Source: Rhodobiaceae bacterium
GTDB lineage: Bacteria; Pseudomonadota; Alphaproteobacteria; Parvibaculales; Parvibaculaceae
DNA length: 64,000 bases
NCBI GenBank assembly: GCA_003330885.1
Contig: CP030277.1
Coordinates: 310,001-374,000, forward strand
Direction of reading: 5' to 3'
Positions 1 to 9,476 of the stretch are shown here, piece by piece. Within the stretch, counting starts at the first letter, position 1. Every line of letters starts with the position of its first letter. The translations under genes were made by a program, and so were the position numbers. The notes below the pieces were generated by a model. It saw only the letters and a list, made by a program, of their open reading frames with translations. It was not told the origin of the DNA and did no database searches.

Positions 1-417
1 GGCGATGGAGAAGTCGTCAAAGCCTATCTTGGAGAAATCCGGGAAACTGCAGAAAGCGCTGCCGCTCACAATGATGCTGATTTGAACATTGCAGGACATG
101 CTCTGGCAGATGCGTTGGATGCATTGGAAGAAGCAACGGAGTGGATGCTGGAGACCGGCAAAAGCAACGTGCAGGACTGCCTGGCTGGTGCCACACCTTA
201 CGCCAGGCTTTTCGGCAATGTTGCCGGCGGGCACTATCTCGCTAAGGCGGCGCTCGCCGCTGTCGAGAGCCCTGACGATTCGTATCTCGCGGCAAAAAAG
301 GCGACCGCTCGCTTCTTTGCAGAAAATACCCTGCCCACATGCGCAGGACTTGTGACTCCGGCGACGGCAGGGGCGGCCTCGCTTTTCACGCTGGATGAGC
401 AACAATTGGGCGCTTGA
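1..417 (+). CDS. Acyl-CoA dehydrogenase, C-terminal part (5' end outside window)
   Basis: The frame is open from base 1, so the gene starts before the window; 138 residues are visible. They form an alpha-helical segment (GHALADALDALEEAT, then a TPYARLFGNVAGG core) that matches the extra C-terminal domain found in the long (about 590-residue) acyl-CoA dehydrogenases of the DmdC/FadE-like group. Those enzymes use FAD to desaturate acyl-CoA thioesters at C2-C3 in beta-oxidation or related routes. The catalytic and FAD-binding domains are not visible, so the substrate cannot be judged. An MBL hydrolase gene follows 77 bases downstream on the same strand and may be co-transcribed. Confidence 0.82.
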   Translation, partial: GDGEVVKAYLGEIRETAESAAAHNDADLNIAGHALADALDALEEATEWMLETGKSNVQDCLAGATPYARLFGNVAGGHYLAKAALAAVESPDDSYLAAKKATARFFAENTLPTCAGLVTPATAGAASLFTLDEQQLGA

Positions 418-494
418 ACCGGCGTTCCACCGTTTGACCTCTGCTCTGACACTCGGCACACTCCGCCCAACAGTAATTTTGGGAACAAATTCCT

Positions 495-1556
495 ATGAGT
501 GATGTGTCTTTAGCCGATGTTGATGAGAAGGGTCTCAGCTACCCGATCGAGGGAATTCCCGAAGCAGGGGAAATTCGCGAAGTTGCACCTGGCATCTACT
601 GGGTGCGGATGACGCTCCCCTTTGCGCTTGATCACATCAACCTCTGGCTTATTGATGACAAAGACGGCTGGGTTGTCGTCGACACAGGCGTCAATGACGA
701 TGCGACCAAGGCATCCTGGCGCGAAATCTTCACACAGAAGCTCGGTGGCAAACCGGTGAAAAGGGTGATCGTCACACACCTGCATCCTGATCATGTGGGT
801 CTTGCTGGCTGGATCACGCGCAAGTTCGACGTCACCCTCGAAATGTCACGTACCGACTACCTCATGTGTCGGACGCTGGTGGCTGATACCGGCAAAGAAG
901 CGCCTCAAGACGCATTGGACTTTTACCGTGCCGCTGGCTTCTCTCAAAAAGGCGTAGAAGGCTATGCCAAGCGCTTCGGCGGATTTGGGGAGCGGGTATC
1001 GCGCATGCCAGACGTTTTCAAACGCCTGAAGGAGGGCGACAAGCTTACAATCGGCGGTCGTGAGTGGCGCGTGATTGTGGGCTCTGGCCACGCCCCCGAA
1101 CATGTTTGTCTCTTCTGCGAGGAGCTGAACGTTCTGATCTCAGGCGATCAGGTGCTGCCGCGCATTTCTTCCAATGTGAGCTTGCACCCAACAGAGGCCC
1201 ACGCAGATCCACTGCAGGAATGGATCGACAGCTGCAAGAAGCTGAAGGCGGCCCTGCCTGAAGATGCCTTCGTGCTGCCCGCCCACAATGAACCCTTTTA
1301 TGGGCTCCATAAGCGCCTCGACGCGCTGGTGGATGGCCACGAAGACGGGCTTGCGAAACTTCTGGAGATGCTCGCGGAACCAAAGCGCGCCATTGATGTG
1401 TTTCCCGCTCTCTTTAAGCGGAAGATTGGGCCCGACGTGTTTTTTATGGCGACAGGCGAAAGCCTGGCACACCTGTCATGTCTTGTGGCGCGCGGAGACG
1501 CAACCGTGAGCCGCGATGACAAGGGTGTGGACTGGTACGTCCGAAGCGGCGCTTGA
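495..1556 (+). CDS. MBL-fold metallohydrolase
   Basis: 353 residues. The zinc signature THLHPDH lies at residues 94-100, with further likely ligands at H199 (GSGHAPEH), D218 (SGDQVLP) and the later LPAHNEPF motif. The order HxHxDH - H - D - H is that of the metallo-beta-lactamase fold, and the roughly 80-residue tail resembles the winged-helix C-terminal domain of the LACTB2-like group. Members hydrolyse thioesters, glutathione thioesters, lactones or nucleic acids, so the substrate is open. The position directly after an acyl-CoA dehydrogenase gene makes a thioester role reasonable, but this is inference. The HDAC-like gene follows after 31 bases. Confidence 0.85.
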   Translation: MSDVSLADVDEKGLSYPIEGIPEAGEIREVAPGIYWVRMTLPFALDHINLWLIDDKDGWVVVDTGVNDDATKASWREIFTQKLGGKPVKRVIVTHLHPDHVGLAGWITRKFDVTLEMSRTDYLMCRTLVADTGKEAPQDALDFYRAAGFSQKGVEGYAKRFGGFGERVSRMPDVFKRLKEGDKLTIGGREWRVIVGSGHAPEHVCLFCEELNVLISGDQVLPRISSNVSLHPTEAHADPLQEWIDSCKKLKAALPEDAFVLPAHNEPFYGLHKRLDALVDGHEDGLAKLLEMLAEPKRAIDVFPALFKRKIGPDVFFMATGESLAHLSCLVARGDATVSRDDKGVDWYVRSGA

Positions 1557-1587
1557 ACCGACCCTCAAGTCACGCGACACTTATGGC

Positions 1588-2520
1588 ATGACGACACTTC
1601 TGCTCAGCCATGACGCGTGCCTGGATCATCAGACATCTGTGGGACATCCCGAAAGCCCGGCCCGGCTGCGCGCCGTGTTGGACGCACTGAGCGATCCCGG
1701 GTTTGATGCGCTCCAGCGGGAAGAGGCACCAAGAGCAACAGTTGAAGACATAGCGCGCGTGCATCCCCGCGCTCATGTCGAAGATCTGTTGGCGAGCATG
1801 CCGACAAAGGGCATTGCGCACATCGATGCAGATACCGTCATGTCGCCAGGCTCCGGGGAAGCAGCGCTGAGAGCTGCCGGTGCTGTCTGCAGGGCAGTAG
1901 ACGCGGTTGTATCCGGCCAGGCGCAGAATGCGTTTTGTGCTGCTCGCCCACCCGGTCACCATGCAGAGCCGCAAACGCCGATGGGCTTCTGTCTCTTCAA
2001 CAATGTGGCCGTCGGCGCTCTCTATGCGCGGGAAAAATACGGTCTGCAAAAAGCAGCCGTCATCGATTTCGATGTCCATCATGGCAATGGCACTCAGGCC
2101 ATGTTTGAGGCAGATGAAAACCTGTTCTACGCCTCCACCCACCAATCACCACTCTATCCTGGCACCGGTGACGCCAGCGAAACCGGTGTCGGCAATATTG
2201 TCAATGTGCCCTTGAGACAGGGCGCGGACGGCCGGGAATTCAGAACCGCCTATGAGAAAGTGATTCTCCCGGCTTTGCGGGCTTTTAGCCCGGAAATTCT
2301 GTTTATTTCGGCGGGATTTGACGGCCATGCAGAGGACCCTTTGGCCGGTCTTAAACTTACTGAGCCAGATTATGTCTGGGTAACCAAGGAGTTGATGGGC
2401 GTGGCCCAAAATGCGTGTGAAGGTCGCATTGTTTCGACCCTTGAGGGAGGTTATGACTTAGGCGCACTTGCTCGAAGCGCTAGCGCTCATGTGGCCACCC
2501 TAATGGGCACAGACGTGTAG
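1588..2520 (+). CDS. Histone-deacetylase-family (class II HDAC-like) amidohydrolase
   Basis: 310 residues from the ATG at 1588. A longer reading from 1516 would overlap the upstream gene and adds 24 residues with no family match. Family motifs: RPPGHHAEP (residues 120-128, catalytic His pair), DFDVHHGNGT (160-169, Zn ligands D162 and H164), SAGFDGHAEDP (third ligand D245) and a C-terminal LEGGYDL. Bacterial members deacetylate acetylated polyamines, acetylated small molecules or acyl-lysines. This gene immediately precedes xseB-ispA-dxs, an arrangement I recall from related alphaproteobacteria. Substrate unknown. Confidence 0.9.
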   Translation: MTTLLLSHDACLDHQTSVGHPESPARLRAVLDALSDPGFDALQREEAPRATVEDIARVHPRAHVEDLLASMPTKGIAHIDADTVMSPGSGEAALRAAGAVCRAVDAVVSGQAQNAFCAARPPGHHAEPQTPMGFCLFNNVAVGALYAREKYGLQKAAVIDFDVHHGNGTQAMFEADENLFYASTHQSPLYPGTGDASETGVGNIVNVPLRQGADGREFRTAYEKVILPALRAFSPEILFISAGFDGHAEDPLAGLKLTEPDYVWVTKELMGVAQNACEGRIVSTLEGGYDLGALARSASAHVATLMGTDV

Positions 2521-2553
2521 GCTCGAAGACCGGAAGACCAATCGGAGGACGCC

Positions 2554-2811
2554 ATGGCGGCCAGTAAATCAACGGCACCAGCCGATATCGCGAAAATGAG
2601 TTTCGAGGCGGCTCTGGCCGAGTTGGAAGAAATTGTTCGCCAACTGGAGTCTGGTGAAGCTGAATTGGAAAAATCCATTGAGCTTTATGAGCGCGGAAAC
2701 CTGTTGAAGGCGCATTGCGAAGCCCGTCTACAGTCTGCTCAGGCCAAAGTGGAAAAGATTACCCTGTCAGCAAATGGTGATGTGGGCGCTGAGCCTGCAA
2801 ACATCGAGTGA
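2554..2811 (+). CDS. xseB: Exodeoxyribonuclease VII small subunit
   Basis: 85 residues. The core SFEAALAELEEIVRQLESGE followed by LEKSIELYERG is the diagnostic helical hairpin of XseB, which binds several copies per XseA large subunit and is needed for processive degradation of single-stranded DNA. An SD-like GGAGG lies about 7 bases before the ATG. The gene ends 3 bases before ispA, so the two are probably co-transcribed and translationally coupled; xseB-ispA-dxs is a widespread gene order in proteobacteria. xseA is not in the window. Confidence 0.95.
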   Translation: MAASKSTAPADIAKMSFEAALAELEEIVRQLESGEAELEKSIELYERGNLLKAHCEARLQSAQAKVEKITLSANGDVGAEPANIE

Positions 2812-2814
2812 CCC

Positions 2815-3708
2815 ATGGCCGATCCGAGCCTCACCCAAGCAATGGAAGACACAGCAGCTGATGTTGAGCTGCTCCTGGACCGTCTGCTCCCCATGCCTGA
2901 GGGCCCCGAGGGCCGCGTCGCAGAGGCTATGCGCTACGCGACACTTGGCGGCGGCAAACGCTTTCGCCCTTACCTGGCATGTGAAGCGGCCAAGCTTTTC
3001 ACAGTGAGCGAAGACAGAGCGCTTCGGACCGCCGCAGCGATCGAATGCGTTCACACCTATTCCCTCGTTCATGATGACCTTCCCTGCATGGACGATGATG
3101 ATCTGAGGCGGGGCCGGCCATCGACCCACAAAGCCTTCGACGAGGCGACGGCGGTTTTGGCAGGCGACGCGCTCCTGACCTTCGCGTTTGAGATTTTGGG
3201 TGACGCAGACACCCATGACGATTACCGCGTGCGCTGCGATCTGGTTCTGGGATTGGCAAAGGCTGTTGGAACCCACGGCATGGTGGGTGGCCAGATGATC
3301 GACATGGCGAGTGAAGGCACGATTTTGGACATCGGGGCTCTCACGCGGCTGCAGCAGCTCAAAACTGGCGCCCTGATCGCATTTGCCTGCGAATCTGGCG
3401 CTATTTTGGGCAAAGCGTCTAAAGATGCGCACCATGCCCTGCATGCCTATGCCCATGATTTGGGCCTTGCCTACCAGATAATTGACGATTTGCTGGATGA
3501 GGAAGGCGACAGTGCGACCCTTGGCAAGACGGCCGGGAAAGACCGCGCCAAGGGCAAGGCCACTTTTGCCACAATTCTGGGCCCTGAAAGGGCGCGTGAA
3601 CAGGCTGGAATGCTTGCAGATCAGGCCATTCAACACCTTGATTTGTTTGATGAAAAAGCAGATTCTTTGCGCAGCGCAACAAGCTTCGTTATAAACCGCA
3701 GCGCGTAA
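2815..3708 (+). CDS. ispA: Farnesyl/geranyl diphosphate synthase (polyprenyl synthetase)
   Basis: 297 residues, the usual length for IspA. The first aspartate-rich motif is DDLPCMD (residues 87-93; FARM), followed by the RRGRP signature, and the second motif is DDLLD (224-228; SARM). The enzyme condenses IPP with DMAPP and GPP in the cytoplasm to make farnesyl diphosphate for quinone side chains, undecaprenyl phosphate and hopanoids. The FARM has two residues between its Asp pairs, the short bacterial FPP-synthase form. It lies between xseB and dxs, so the two isoprenoid genes sit together; 149 bases separate it from dxs. Confidence 0.95.
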   Translation: MADPSLTQAMEDTAADVELLLDRLLPMPEGPEGRVAEAMRYATLGGGKRFRPYLACEAAKLFTVSEDRALRTAAAIECVHTYSLVHDDLPCMDDDDLRRGRPSTHKAFDEATAVLAGDALLTFAFEILGDADTHDDYRVRCDLVLGLAKAVGTHGMVGGQMIDMASEGTILDIGALTRLQQLKTGALIAFACESGAILGKASKDAHHALHAYAHDLGLAYQIIDDLLDEEGDSATLGKTAGKDRAKGKATFATILGPERAREQAGMLADQAIQHLDLFDEKADSLRSATSFVINRSA

Positions 3709-3857
3709 GCAGGTGCGGCGCAATGCGGCCTTACCTCGGCCCTCAATTCGCCGTACGCTGAAGAGAAGATGAGGCACTGCAATCGCGAACCGGATGATCC
3801 GGGTCGAGTATCGCCCCAGGTTAAAAGTCGACAAGCCAGAGTCAGAGAAGAACCAGA

Positions 3858-5807
3858 GTGACCACCACGAGTAAGACGCCGTTGCTGGACCGGATCAAAA
3901 TCCCGGCCGACCTGCGCGCGCATGATGACGACGACCTCCCCCAGATCACAGATGAGCTGCGTCAGGAATTGATTGAAGCGGTGTCCATCACCGGCGGTCA
4001 CTTAGGCGCTGGCCTTGGTGTGGTCGAACTCACAGTCGCGTTGCACTATGTCTTCAACACACCGGATGATCGCATCATCTGGGACGTGGGCCACCAGGCC
4101 TATCCGCATAAGATACTGACAGGACGCCGGGACCGTATCCGCACTCTTCGCCAGGGGGGTGGTCTGTCCGGCTTCACCAAACGGGCAGAGAGCGACTATG
4201 ACCCGTTCGGGACGGCACACTCATCAACGTCGATTTCCGCTGGCCTTGGCATGGCGGTTGGTCGCGATCTGCAGGACAAGAAGAACAACGTCATCGCAGT
4301 GATCGGCGACGGTGCCATGAGCGCAGGCATGGCTTATGAGGCCATGAACAACGCAGGCTCCATGGACAGCCGCCTGATTGTCATCCTGAACGATAACGAC
4401 ATGTCCATCGCACCGCCTGTCGGCGCGATGAGTGCCTATCTGGCACGCCTGATTTCTGGAGGCACCTATCGTGGCTTCCGGCATTTCGCGAAACACATCG
4501 CGGAGATGTTTCCCAAATCACTTGAGGAAAAAGCGCGCCGCGCAGAAGAATATGCGCGTGGCATGGCAACCGGCGGAACGCTCTTCGAGGAACTGGGTTT
4601 CTACTATGTCGGGCCGATTGACGGCCACAATCTGGATCACCTCCTGCCGGTGTTGCGAAATGTGCGCGATGCCGATGAAGGACCGATCCTCATTCATGTG
4701 GTGACCCAGAAGGGCAAGGGCTATGCGCCTGCCGAAGAATCTGCCGACAAATATCACGGTGTCAGCAAGTTCGATGTGATCACGGGTACTCAGTCGAAAC
4801 CGCCCGCAAATGCGCCGAGCTACACGAGCGTCTTTGCGAAATCTCTGATGGCGCACGCTGAGAAAGATGACAAGATTGTCGCTGTCACGGCTGCAATGCC
4901 AGACGGCACCGGGCTTGGCCAATTTGCGAAAACCTTCCCGGACCGAACCTTCGATGTTGGGATTGCTGAGCAGCATGCGGTGACCTTTGCTGCTGGCATG
5001 GCAACAGAGGGCTTGAAGCCCTACGCAGCCATCTACTCAACCTTCCTGCAGCGCGCCTATGATCAGGTCGTGCATGACGTGGCGATCCAGAAGCTCCCTG
5101 TCCGGTTCGCGATCGACCGCGCTGGCCTTGTCGGTGCTGACGGCCCGACCCATGCGGGTTCCTTCGACATTACTTATCTCACCTGCCTGCCAGAATTCGT
5201 AGTGATGGCGGCGGCGGACGAAGCCGAACTCATGCATATGGTGGCAACCTCTGTTGAGATTGATGACCGCCCGAGCGCGTTCCGCTATCCCCGCGGCGAG
5301 GGCATTGGCATTGAGCTTCCCGAAATCGGCACGCCGCTGGAAATCGGCAAAGGCCGTATCATGCGCGAAGGCACTACAGTGGCACTCGTCTCGCTTGGCT
5401 GTCGTCTTCAAGAGACGATGAAGGCCGCTGATGAGTTGGCCGCGCAGGGCATTTCAACCACAGTCGTTGATGCGCGATTTGCCAAACCCCTTGATGAAGA
5501 CCTGCTTGCCCGCGTGGCCCGTGAACATGAAGTGCTGGTCACCGTGGAAGAAGGGTCTGTAGGGGGATTTGGAGCCCACGTCCTTGAGTTCCTGAGCAAT
5601 AACGGTCTGATGGACCGTGGCCTAAAAGTGCGCACGCTGACCCTGCCTGACACCTTCCAGGACCACGACAAGCCCGACGCGATGTACGTTGCAGCTGGTC
5701 TGACAGCGCCGAGCATTGCTGGGACGGCCCTGACCGCCCTCGGTCATGAAAAGGCGCTGATCTCATTGGCTGCAGAACGCGCAAACGCGCTTCCAGGAAA
5801 GTCCTGA
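3858..5807 (+). CDS. dxs: 1-deoxy-D-xylulose-5-phosphate synthase
   Basis: 649 residues from a GTG start. The thiamine-diphosphate motif GDGAMSAG is at residues 150-157, with the paired N downstream (NDNDMSIAP). The catalytic Glu is E371 in [10 protein letters not shown], and the C-terminal transketolase domain is complete. The enzyme joins pyruvate and glyceraldehyde 3-phosphate to give DXP, the first step of the MEP isoprenoid pathway, whose product feeds the adjacent ispA. The GTG start agrees with the family N-terminus. tlyA starts 4 bases after the stop, suggesting one transcript continuing downstream. Confidence 0.97.
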   Translation: MTTTSKTPLLDRIKIPADLRAHDDDDLPQITDELRQELIEAVSITGGHLGAGLGVVELTVALHYVFNTPDDRIIWDVGHQAYPHKILTGRRDRIRTLRQGGGLSGFTKRAESDYDPFGTAHSSTSISAGLGMAVGRDLQDKKNNVIAVIGDGAMSAGMAYEAMNNAGSMDSRLIVILNDNDMSIAPPVGAMSAYLARLISGGTYRGFRHFAKHIAEMFPKSLEEKARRAEEYARGMATGGTLFEELGFYYVGPIDGHNLDHLLPVLRNVRDADEGPILIHVVTQKGKGYAPAEESADKYHGVSKFDVITGTQSKPPANAPSYTSVFAKSLMAHAEKDDKIVAVTAAMPDGTGLGQFAKTFPDRTFDVGIAEQHAVTFAAGMATEGLKPYAAIYSTFLQRAYDQVVHDVAIQKLPVRFAIDRAGLVGADGPTHAGSFDITYLTCLPEFVVMAAADEAELMHMVATSVEIDDRPSAFRYPRGEGIGIELPEIGTPLEIGKGRIMREGTTVALVSLGCRLQETMKAADELAAQGISTTVVDARFAKPLDEDLLARVAREHEVLVTVEEGSVGGFGAHVLEFLSNNGLMDRGLKVRTLTLPDTFQDHDKPDAMYVAAGLTAPSIAGTALTALGHEKALISLAAERANALPGKS

Positions 5808-5811
5808 GTCC

Positions 5812-6546
5812 ATGACCGTGCGGCTGGACCGCGCACTGGTTGAGCGCGGCATCCTGCCAACCCGTGCCCGAGCTCAGGCAGCTATCAAGGCAGGGCACGT
5901 GCGGATTGATGGAACGCCAGCGTCGAAAGCATCTCAATCGGTCGCCGAGGGCGCATCACTCAGCGTTGAGGGATTGGACCAGCAATGGGTGTCACGTGCC
6001 GCCCAGAAGCTAGTGGGCGCCCTTGATGTCTTTCCGGTAAACCCTGAAGGATTGGTCGCGCTTGATGTCGGCGCATCAACCGGCGGGTTTACACAAGTCC
6101 TGCTCGCAAATGGGGCGGCAAAAGTCTATGCGGTTGATGTGGGGCATGGTCAGCTAGCACCAGAAGTTGCTGAGGATGTCCGTGTGATCTCCTTGGAGAA
6201 GACCAATGCCAAGGAGCTGACCGCAGATCTCATCCCAGATCCGATTGATCTCATTGTCAGCGATGTGAGCTTCATCGGATTGGAAAAAGCATTGCCCGTC
6301 CCGCTGAGCTTTGCCCATGCGGGTGCTGAGCTCATTGCTTTGATAAAGCCCCAGTTTGAGGTTGGACCCGGCAAGGTTGGGAAGGGCGGTATCGTGAAAG
6401 ATAGCGGGCTCCAGGCGCAGGTCTGCAAGCGCATAGAAGACTGGCTTCAAAATGAGATGGGCTGGGTGGTCAAAGGTCTGATAGACAGTCCTATTGAAGG
6501 CAGTGACGGCAACAAAGAATTTTTGATTTATGCGGAGAAGTCATGA
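5812..6546 (+). CDS. tlyA: TlyA-family rRNA 2'-O-methyltransferase (S4 plus FtsJ domains)
   Basis: 244 residues. The N-terminal S4 RNA-binding domain starts at RLDRALVERG (residues 4-13), and an FtsJ/RrmJ-type methyltransferase follows with SAM motif LDVGASTGGF (84-93) and a DLIVSDVSFIG catalytic-strand motif. Characterised TlyA proteins 2'-O-methylate cytidines in 16S and 23S rRNA; some homologues are also annotated as hemolysins, a naming legacy. It follows dxs by 4 bases and overlaps the next RNA methyltransferase by 4 bases (ATGA), so translation is probably coupled. Confidence 0.92.
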   Translation: MTVRLDRALVERGILPTRARAQAAIKAGHVRIDGTPASKASQSVAEGASLSVEGLDQQWVSRAAQKLVGALDVFPVNPEGLVALDVGASTGGFTQVLLANGAAKVYAVDVGHGQLAPEVAEDVRVISLEKTNAKELTADLIPDPIDLIVSDVSFIGLEKALPVPLSFAHAGAELIALIKPQFEVGPGKVGKGGIVKDSGLQAQVCKRIEDWLQNEMGWVVKGLIDSPIEGSDGNKEFLIYAEKS

Positions 6547-7787
6547 GCGAAGCTAGCCTGACAATCGATCATGTCGGTGCCCAGGGGGATGGTGTGGTCC
6601 GCACGGATGGGGGACCCATCTACATCCCACGTACACTACCTGGTGAAACAGTGCGGGCAGACATTGTCGATGACCGCGGCTCATTGTTGGAGGTGCTCGC
6701 ACCGTCGCAGGACCGCACCGATCCACACTGTCCTCATTTTGGAACCTGCGGCGGCTGCGCGCTTCAGCACCAAAGTGAGCCAAGCTATCTTGCCTGGAAG
6801 CGCGATCAGCTCGTGCGTGCCCTCGAGAGCAAGGGCATTGATACACCGGTCGCTGAGATCATTCCTTGCGCCCCGGGCACCCGTCGCAGAGCCACTTTTG
6901 CGGCGATGCGAACCCGCAAGACGGTCCGCTTTGGTTTTTTTGAGCGCGCCACCCACACGATTGTTGATGTCGCGTCTTGCCCAATCCTGGTGCCGGAGAT
7001 CGAAGAGGCCATTCCAGCCTTGCGGGAACTGGTGGGCCCTGGATTGACCCGCAAAGGTAAAGCGAGCGTGAGCGTTACGGCGACCGCATCGGGTCTTGAT
7101 GTGTCGGTCACCGGCGGGAAAGCAGATCCAGATTTGGCCTTGCGCCAGACGCTCGCTGACGGCGCGGCGAAAGCGGATATTGCGCGTCTAACCTGGGATG
7201 GAGATATCCTCGCAGAACGCAGGCCACCAGTGCTGGACCTTGCGGGCATTGAGGTGGCCCTACCACCGGGTGCTTTTTTGCAGGCAACAAAATCAGGCGA
7301 GGAAACCATGGTCTCCCTCGTTATTAAGGCCCTGAAGGGGAGCGGAACCATTGTCGATCTGTTTGCCGGCTGCGGGACTTTTTCGCTGGCGCTGGCAGCC
7401 ACCCATAAGGTTCATGCCGTTGAGGGAGCGAAAGCACAATGCGCGGCCTTGGAACTCGCCGTTCGCCGTCAGGGACCCCGCGTGGGGTTGAAGCCTTTGG
7501 CGGTTGAGCGCCGGGATTTGGCACGCAGACCCCTCCGACATGATGAACTGAACAGCTACGATGCTGCTGTGATTGACCCGCCACGTGCGGGCGCAGCAAC
7601 TCAGTGCGAGGCATTGGCGACATCGTCGATCCCCGTGATCGCGTCGGTTTCCTGCAATCCAGCGACCTTCGCCAGGGATGCACGAACATTGATTGATGGC
7701 GGATATCGGCTGGAATCTGTCACCCCTCTGGACCAATTCCTCTGGTCACCCCATATTGAGCTGGTAGGAATTTTTAAGAGGGAGTGA
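6543..7787 (+). CDS. 23S rRNA/tRNA m5U-type methyltransferase (RlmD/TrmA superfamily)
   Basis: 414 residues. A short TRAM-like N-terminus precedes an Fe-S cluster set: C63, C69 and C72 in CPHFGTCGGC, with C146 in VASCP. This is the CX5CX2CXnC pattern of RlmD/RlmC enzymes. The SAM site is VDLFAGCGTFSLAL, the base-handling motif is IDPPRAGA, and the catalytic Cys is in SCNPATFARD. The enzyme adds a methyl to C5 of a uridine in rRNA or tRNA; which site cannot be told from sequence alone, although alphaproteobacterial single-copy members are usually annotated as RlmD/RumA-like. It overlaps both neighbours by a few bases. Confidence 0.9.
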   Translation: MSEASLTIDHVGAQGDGVVRTDGGPIYIPRTLPGETVRADIVDDRGSLLEVLAPSQDRTDPHCPHFGTCGGCALQHQSEPSYLAWKRDQLVRALESKGIDTPVAEIIPCAPGTRRRATFAAMRTRKTVRFGFFERATHTIVDVASCPILVPEIEEAIPALRELVGPGLTRKGKASVSVTATASGLDVSVTGGKADPDLALRQTLADGAAKADIARLTWDGDILAERRPPVLDLAGIEVALPPGAFLQATKSGEETMVSLVIKALKGSGTIVDLFAGCGTFSLALAATHKVHAVEGAKAQCAALELAVRRQGPRVGLKPLAVERRDLARRPLRHDELNSYDAAVIDPPRAGAATQCEALATSSIPVIASVSCNPATFARDARTLIDGGYRLESVTPLDQFLWSPHIELVGIFKRE

Positions 7788-8845
7788 GGTGCATGCTGCG
7801 GCCCTTCGCACGTCCTATAGCGAGATTGCGATATGCGGCGGAACAGGGCGCCCGAGTGGCTTGGTATGCCGGGCACTATGCAGCGGTCAATCGCCTCCGT
7901 GGTCCGGTTACCAGACCAGGCGAAGTGCCCTTCAAACCAACAGCGCCAATCCCAAAATTGCCGGAAATTCTGCAATCGATCCGCGAATTGTTCGAGCGTG
8001 ACTTTCAAAACATTGACGAAGGCATCTACAAGGCGCCGGAACTAGGGGCTGATCCACGGAAACCGGTCGACAAAGCGATCCGTTTTTTATTGGACGCAAA
8101 GAAAGTGGACGAGCGTCGGATGGACGGTCGGCACTCGGAAGTAAACACCGGCGCGAAAGCCAAACACTTTCCCCGCTATTACCTTCAGAATTTTCACTTC
8201 CAGACAGATGGCTGGCTCTCAGAAGATTCTGCCAACCTTTATGACACTCAGGTAGAAACGCTCTTTGCGGGTACCGCAGACGCCATGCGGCGGCAGGCGC
8301 TGGTCCCGATCTCTGAATATATGAACGACAGGGATCAGCGCGACGTGAGTCTGCTGGACATTGCCTGCGGCACCGGACGTTTCATGCGGGAAGTTAAGCG
8401 CAATTGGCCGCGTGCGGGCGTGACAGCCCTTGATCTGTCACCAGACTATCTCGCAAAAACCAAGCGCGCTTTGTCTAAGTGGGGGCGGGCGCGTTTTGTC
8501 AACGCACCGGCTGAGCGTATGCCGTTGGAAAAAGCCTCTCAGGACATTGTCACCGCAACCTACCTGTTCCATGAATTGCCACCTAAAGTGCGGCGACAAG
8601 TGGCCGACGAAATCGCCCGTGTCCTGAAGCCTGGCGGGATGTTCATTCTGGTGGACGCTTTGCAGACCGATGATCATCCATCCTTCAACAGCCTGCTTGA
8701 GTTTTTTCCGGTGGCATTTCATGAGCCTTATTTCTCAACCTACTTGGAAGAGGATTTCGAGGCCCTGTTTGAGCGCGCCGGGCTCAACCCGGTCCGACAA
8801 CAGACCGGCTATCTGACAAAGATGGCGGTGTTTGAGAAGAACTAA
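7784..8845 (+). CDS. Class I SAM-dependent methyltransferase
   Basis: 353 residues from a GTG that overlaps the previous stop (GTGA); an ATG three codons later is an equally good start. The C-terminal half carries methyltransferase motif I, LLDIACGTGRF (190-200), the acidic ALDLSPDYLAK loop, and LKPGGMFILVDAL. This is the methyltransferase-11/25 arrangement of small-molecule or lipid methyltransferases. The first 180 residues are specific to this family and basic near the N-terminus. Substrate unknown. It is the last gene of the xseB-to-methyltransferase run, and a palindromic intergenic repeat starts on the very next base. Confidence 0.85.
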   Translation: MRCMLRPFARPIARLRYAAEQGARVAWYAGHYAAVNRLRGPVTRPGEVPFKPTAPIPKLPEILQSIRELFERDFQNIDEGIYKAPELGADPRKPVDKAIRFLLDAKKVDERRMDGRHSEVNTGAKAKHFPRYYLQNFHFQTDGWLSEDSANLYDTQVETLFAGTADAMRRQALVPISEYMNDRDQRDVSLLDIACGTGRFMREVKRNWPRAGVTALDLSPDYLAKTKRALSKWGRARFVNAPAERMPLEKASQDIVTATYLFHELPPKVRRQVADEIARVLKPGGMFILVDALQTDDHPSFNSLLEFFPVAFHEPYFSTYLEEDFEALFERAGLNPVRQQTGYLTKMAVFEKN

Positions 8846-8950
8846 GCGTTTTCAGGGTGAGGTCGAAACCGCCATTGGTTCAAGGTAGGACCGAACGTGT
8901 TCACGGTTATCCGCCAAGAAAACTGGGCGAAAACGCGGCCATAAAGCAGA
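8846..8950. repeat. RIME-like palindromic intergenic element, copy A (diverged)
   Basis: The outer arms GCGTTTTC (8846-8853) and GAAAACGC (8929-8936) are inverted. Inside there is a GAAACCG segment and after the right arm an A-rich tail (CGGCCATAAAGCAGA). The layout matches copies at 26383-26454 and 57956-58027, but the spacer is longer and more diverged here. The element fills nearly the entire convergent gap. Known relatives are the RIME/Bru-RS repeats of Hyphomicrobiales; the assignment rests on recalled similarity. It may act as a bidirectional terminator or mRNA stabiliser. Confidence 0.55.
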
Positions 8951-9472
8951 CTAGACCGGTCTTTGATTGAGGAAGGCCTGAACGGCTTCCAGGATCGGCT
9001 CCGGGGCAACATCCAGCGGCTCCAGCCGGATCACCAGCGTGTCTTTATTGTACCGCCAGATCTGCACCATCAACCGCCGTTGAAGCCCGCCCATATCTTC
9101 CTCAACCAGTGCCTTGTCGAGAGACTTGCTGAGCGTCAGGTGCAGTTCCGTGTTGCGGATGGTCCTTACCGCCTTATCCACTGTGGTGGCGTTGACGATG
9201 GCATCCCAGCCGACTGTGCCGAGCCCTGTTATCATGAGCCCCGCAGAACTCGCGACGACTGCCGGTGTGTTTCTCCGCACAAAAGGCCAGAAGTGGTAGG
9301 CGACGGCGAAGAGCGCGAAACTGACAATCAGGAGGGCGATGTCACCGCGGGCAAGCGCAACGCTCAGCACGAAGCAGCCAAAGAAGCCACCGCCATAGAC
9401 CATCATCTCTCCGCTGCGTTGATCGAAACGTGCCATCAAGGGCTGGGGGGAGACGGGCGCTGGTGCGGTCAT
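8951..9472 (-). CDS. Membrane protein of unknown function
   Basis: 173 residues from the ATG at 9472, 4 bases after the aroC stop; a longer start at 9505 would overlap aroC. After a short Pro/Ala-rich N-terminus there are two to three hydrophobic segments (YGGGFFGCFVLSVALA, ALLIVSFALFAVAYHFW and AGLMITGLGTVGW). A soluble C-terminal domain of about 90 residues follows, predicted cytoplasmic, with a basic-hydrophobic RRLMVQIWRYNKDTLVIRLEP stretch (split here as RRLMVQIW / RYNKDTLVIRLEP). I recognise no family. The position suggests co-transcription with aroC and probably fabI. Confidence 0.7.
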   Translation of the reverse strand: MTAPAPVSPQPLMARFDQRSGEMMVYGGGFFGCFVLSVALARGDIALLIVSFALFAVAYHFWPFVRRNTPAVVASSAGLMITGLGTVGWDAIVNATTVDKAVRTIRNTELHLTLSKSLDKALVEEDMGGLQRRLMVQIWRYNKDTLVIRLEPLDVAPEPILEAVQAFLNQRPV

Positions 9473-9476
9473 GACG

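Noticed and set aside
1516-1587. Upstream extension of the HDAC-like gene
   Set aside because: It overlaps the MBL gene and adds residues with no family match; ATG at 1588 fits the family start.
5812-6546. Hemolysin annotation for the TlyA-type gene
   Set aside because: The S4 and FtsJ-type methyltransferase motifs show an RNA methyltransferase; the hemolysin label is historical.
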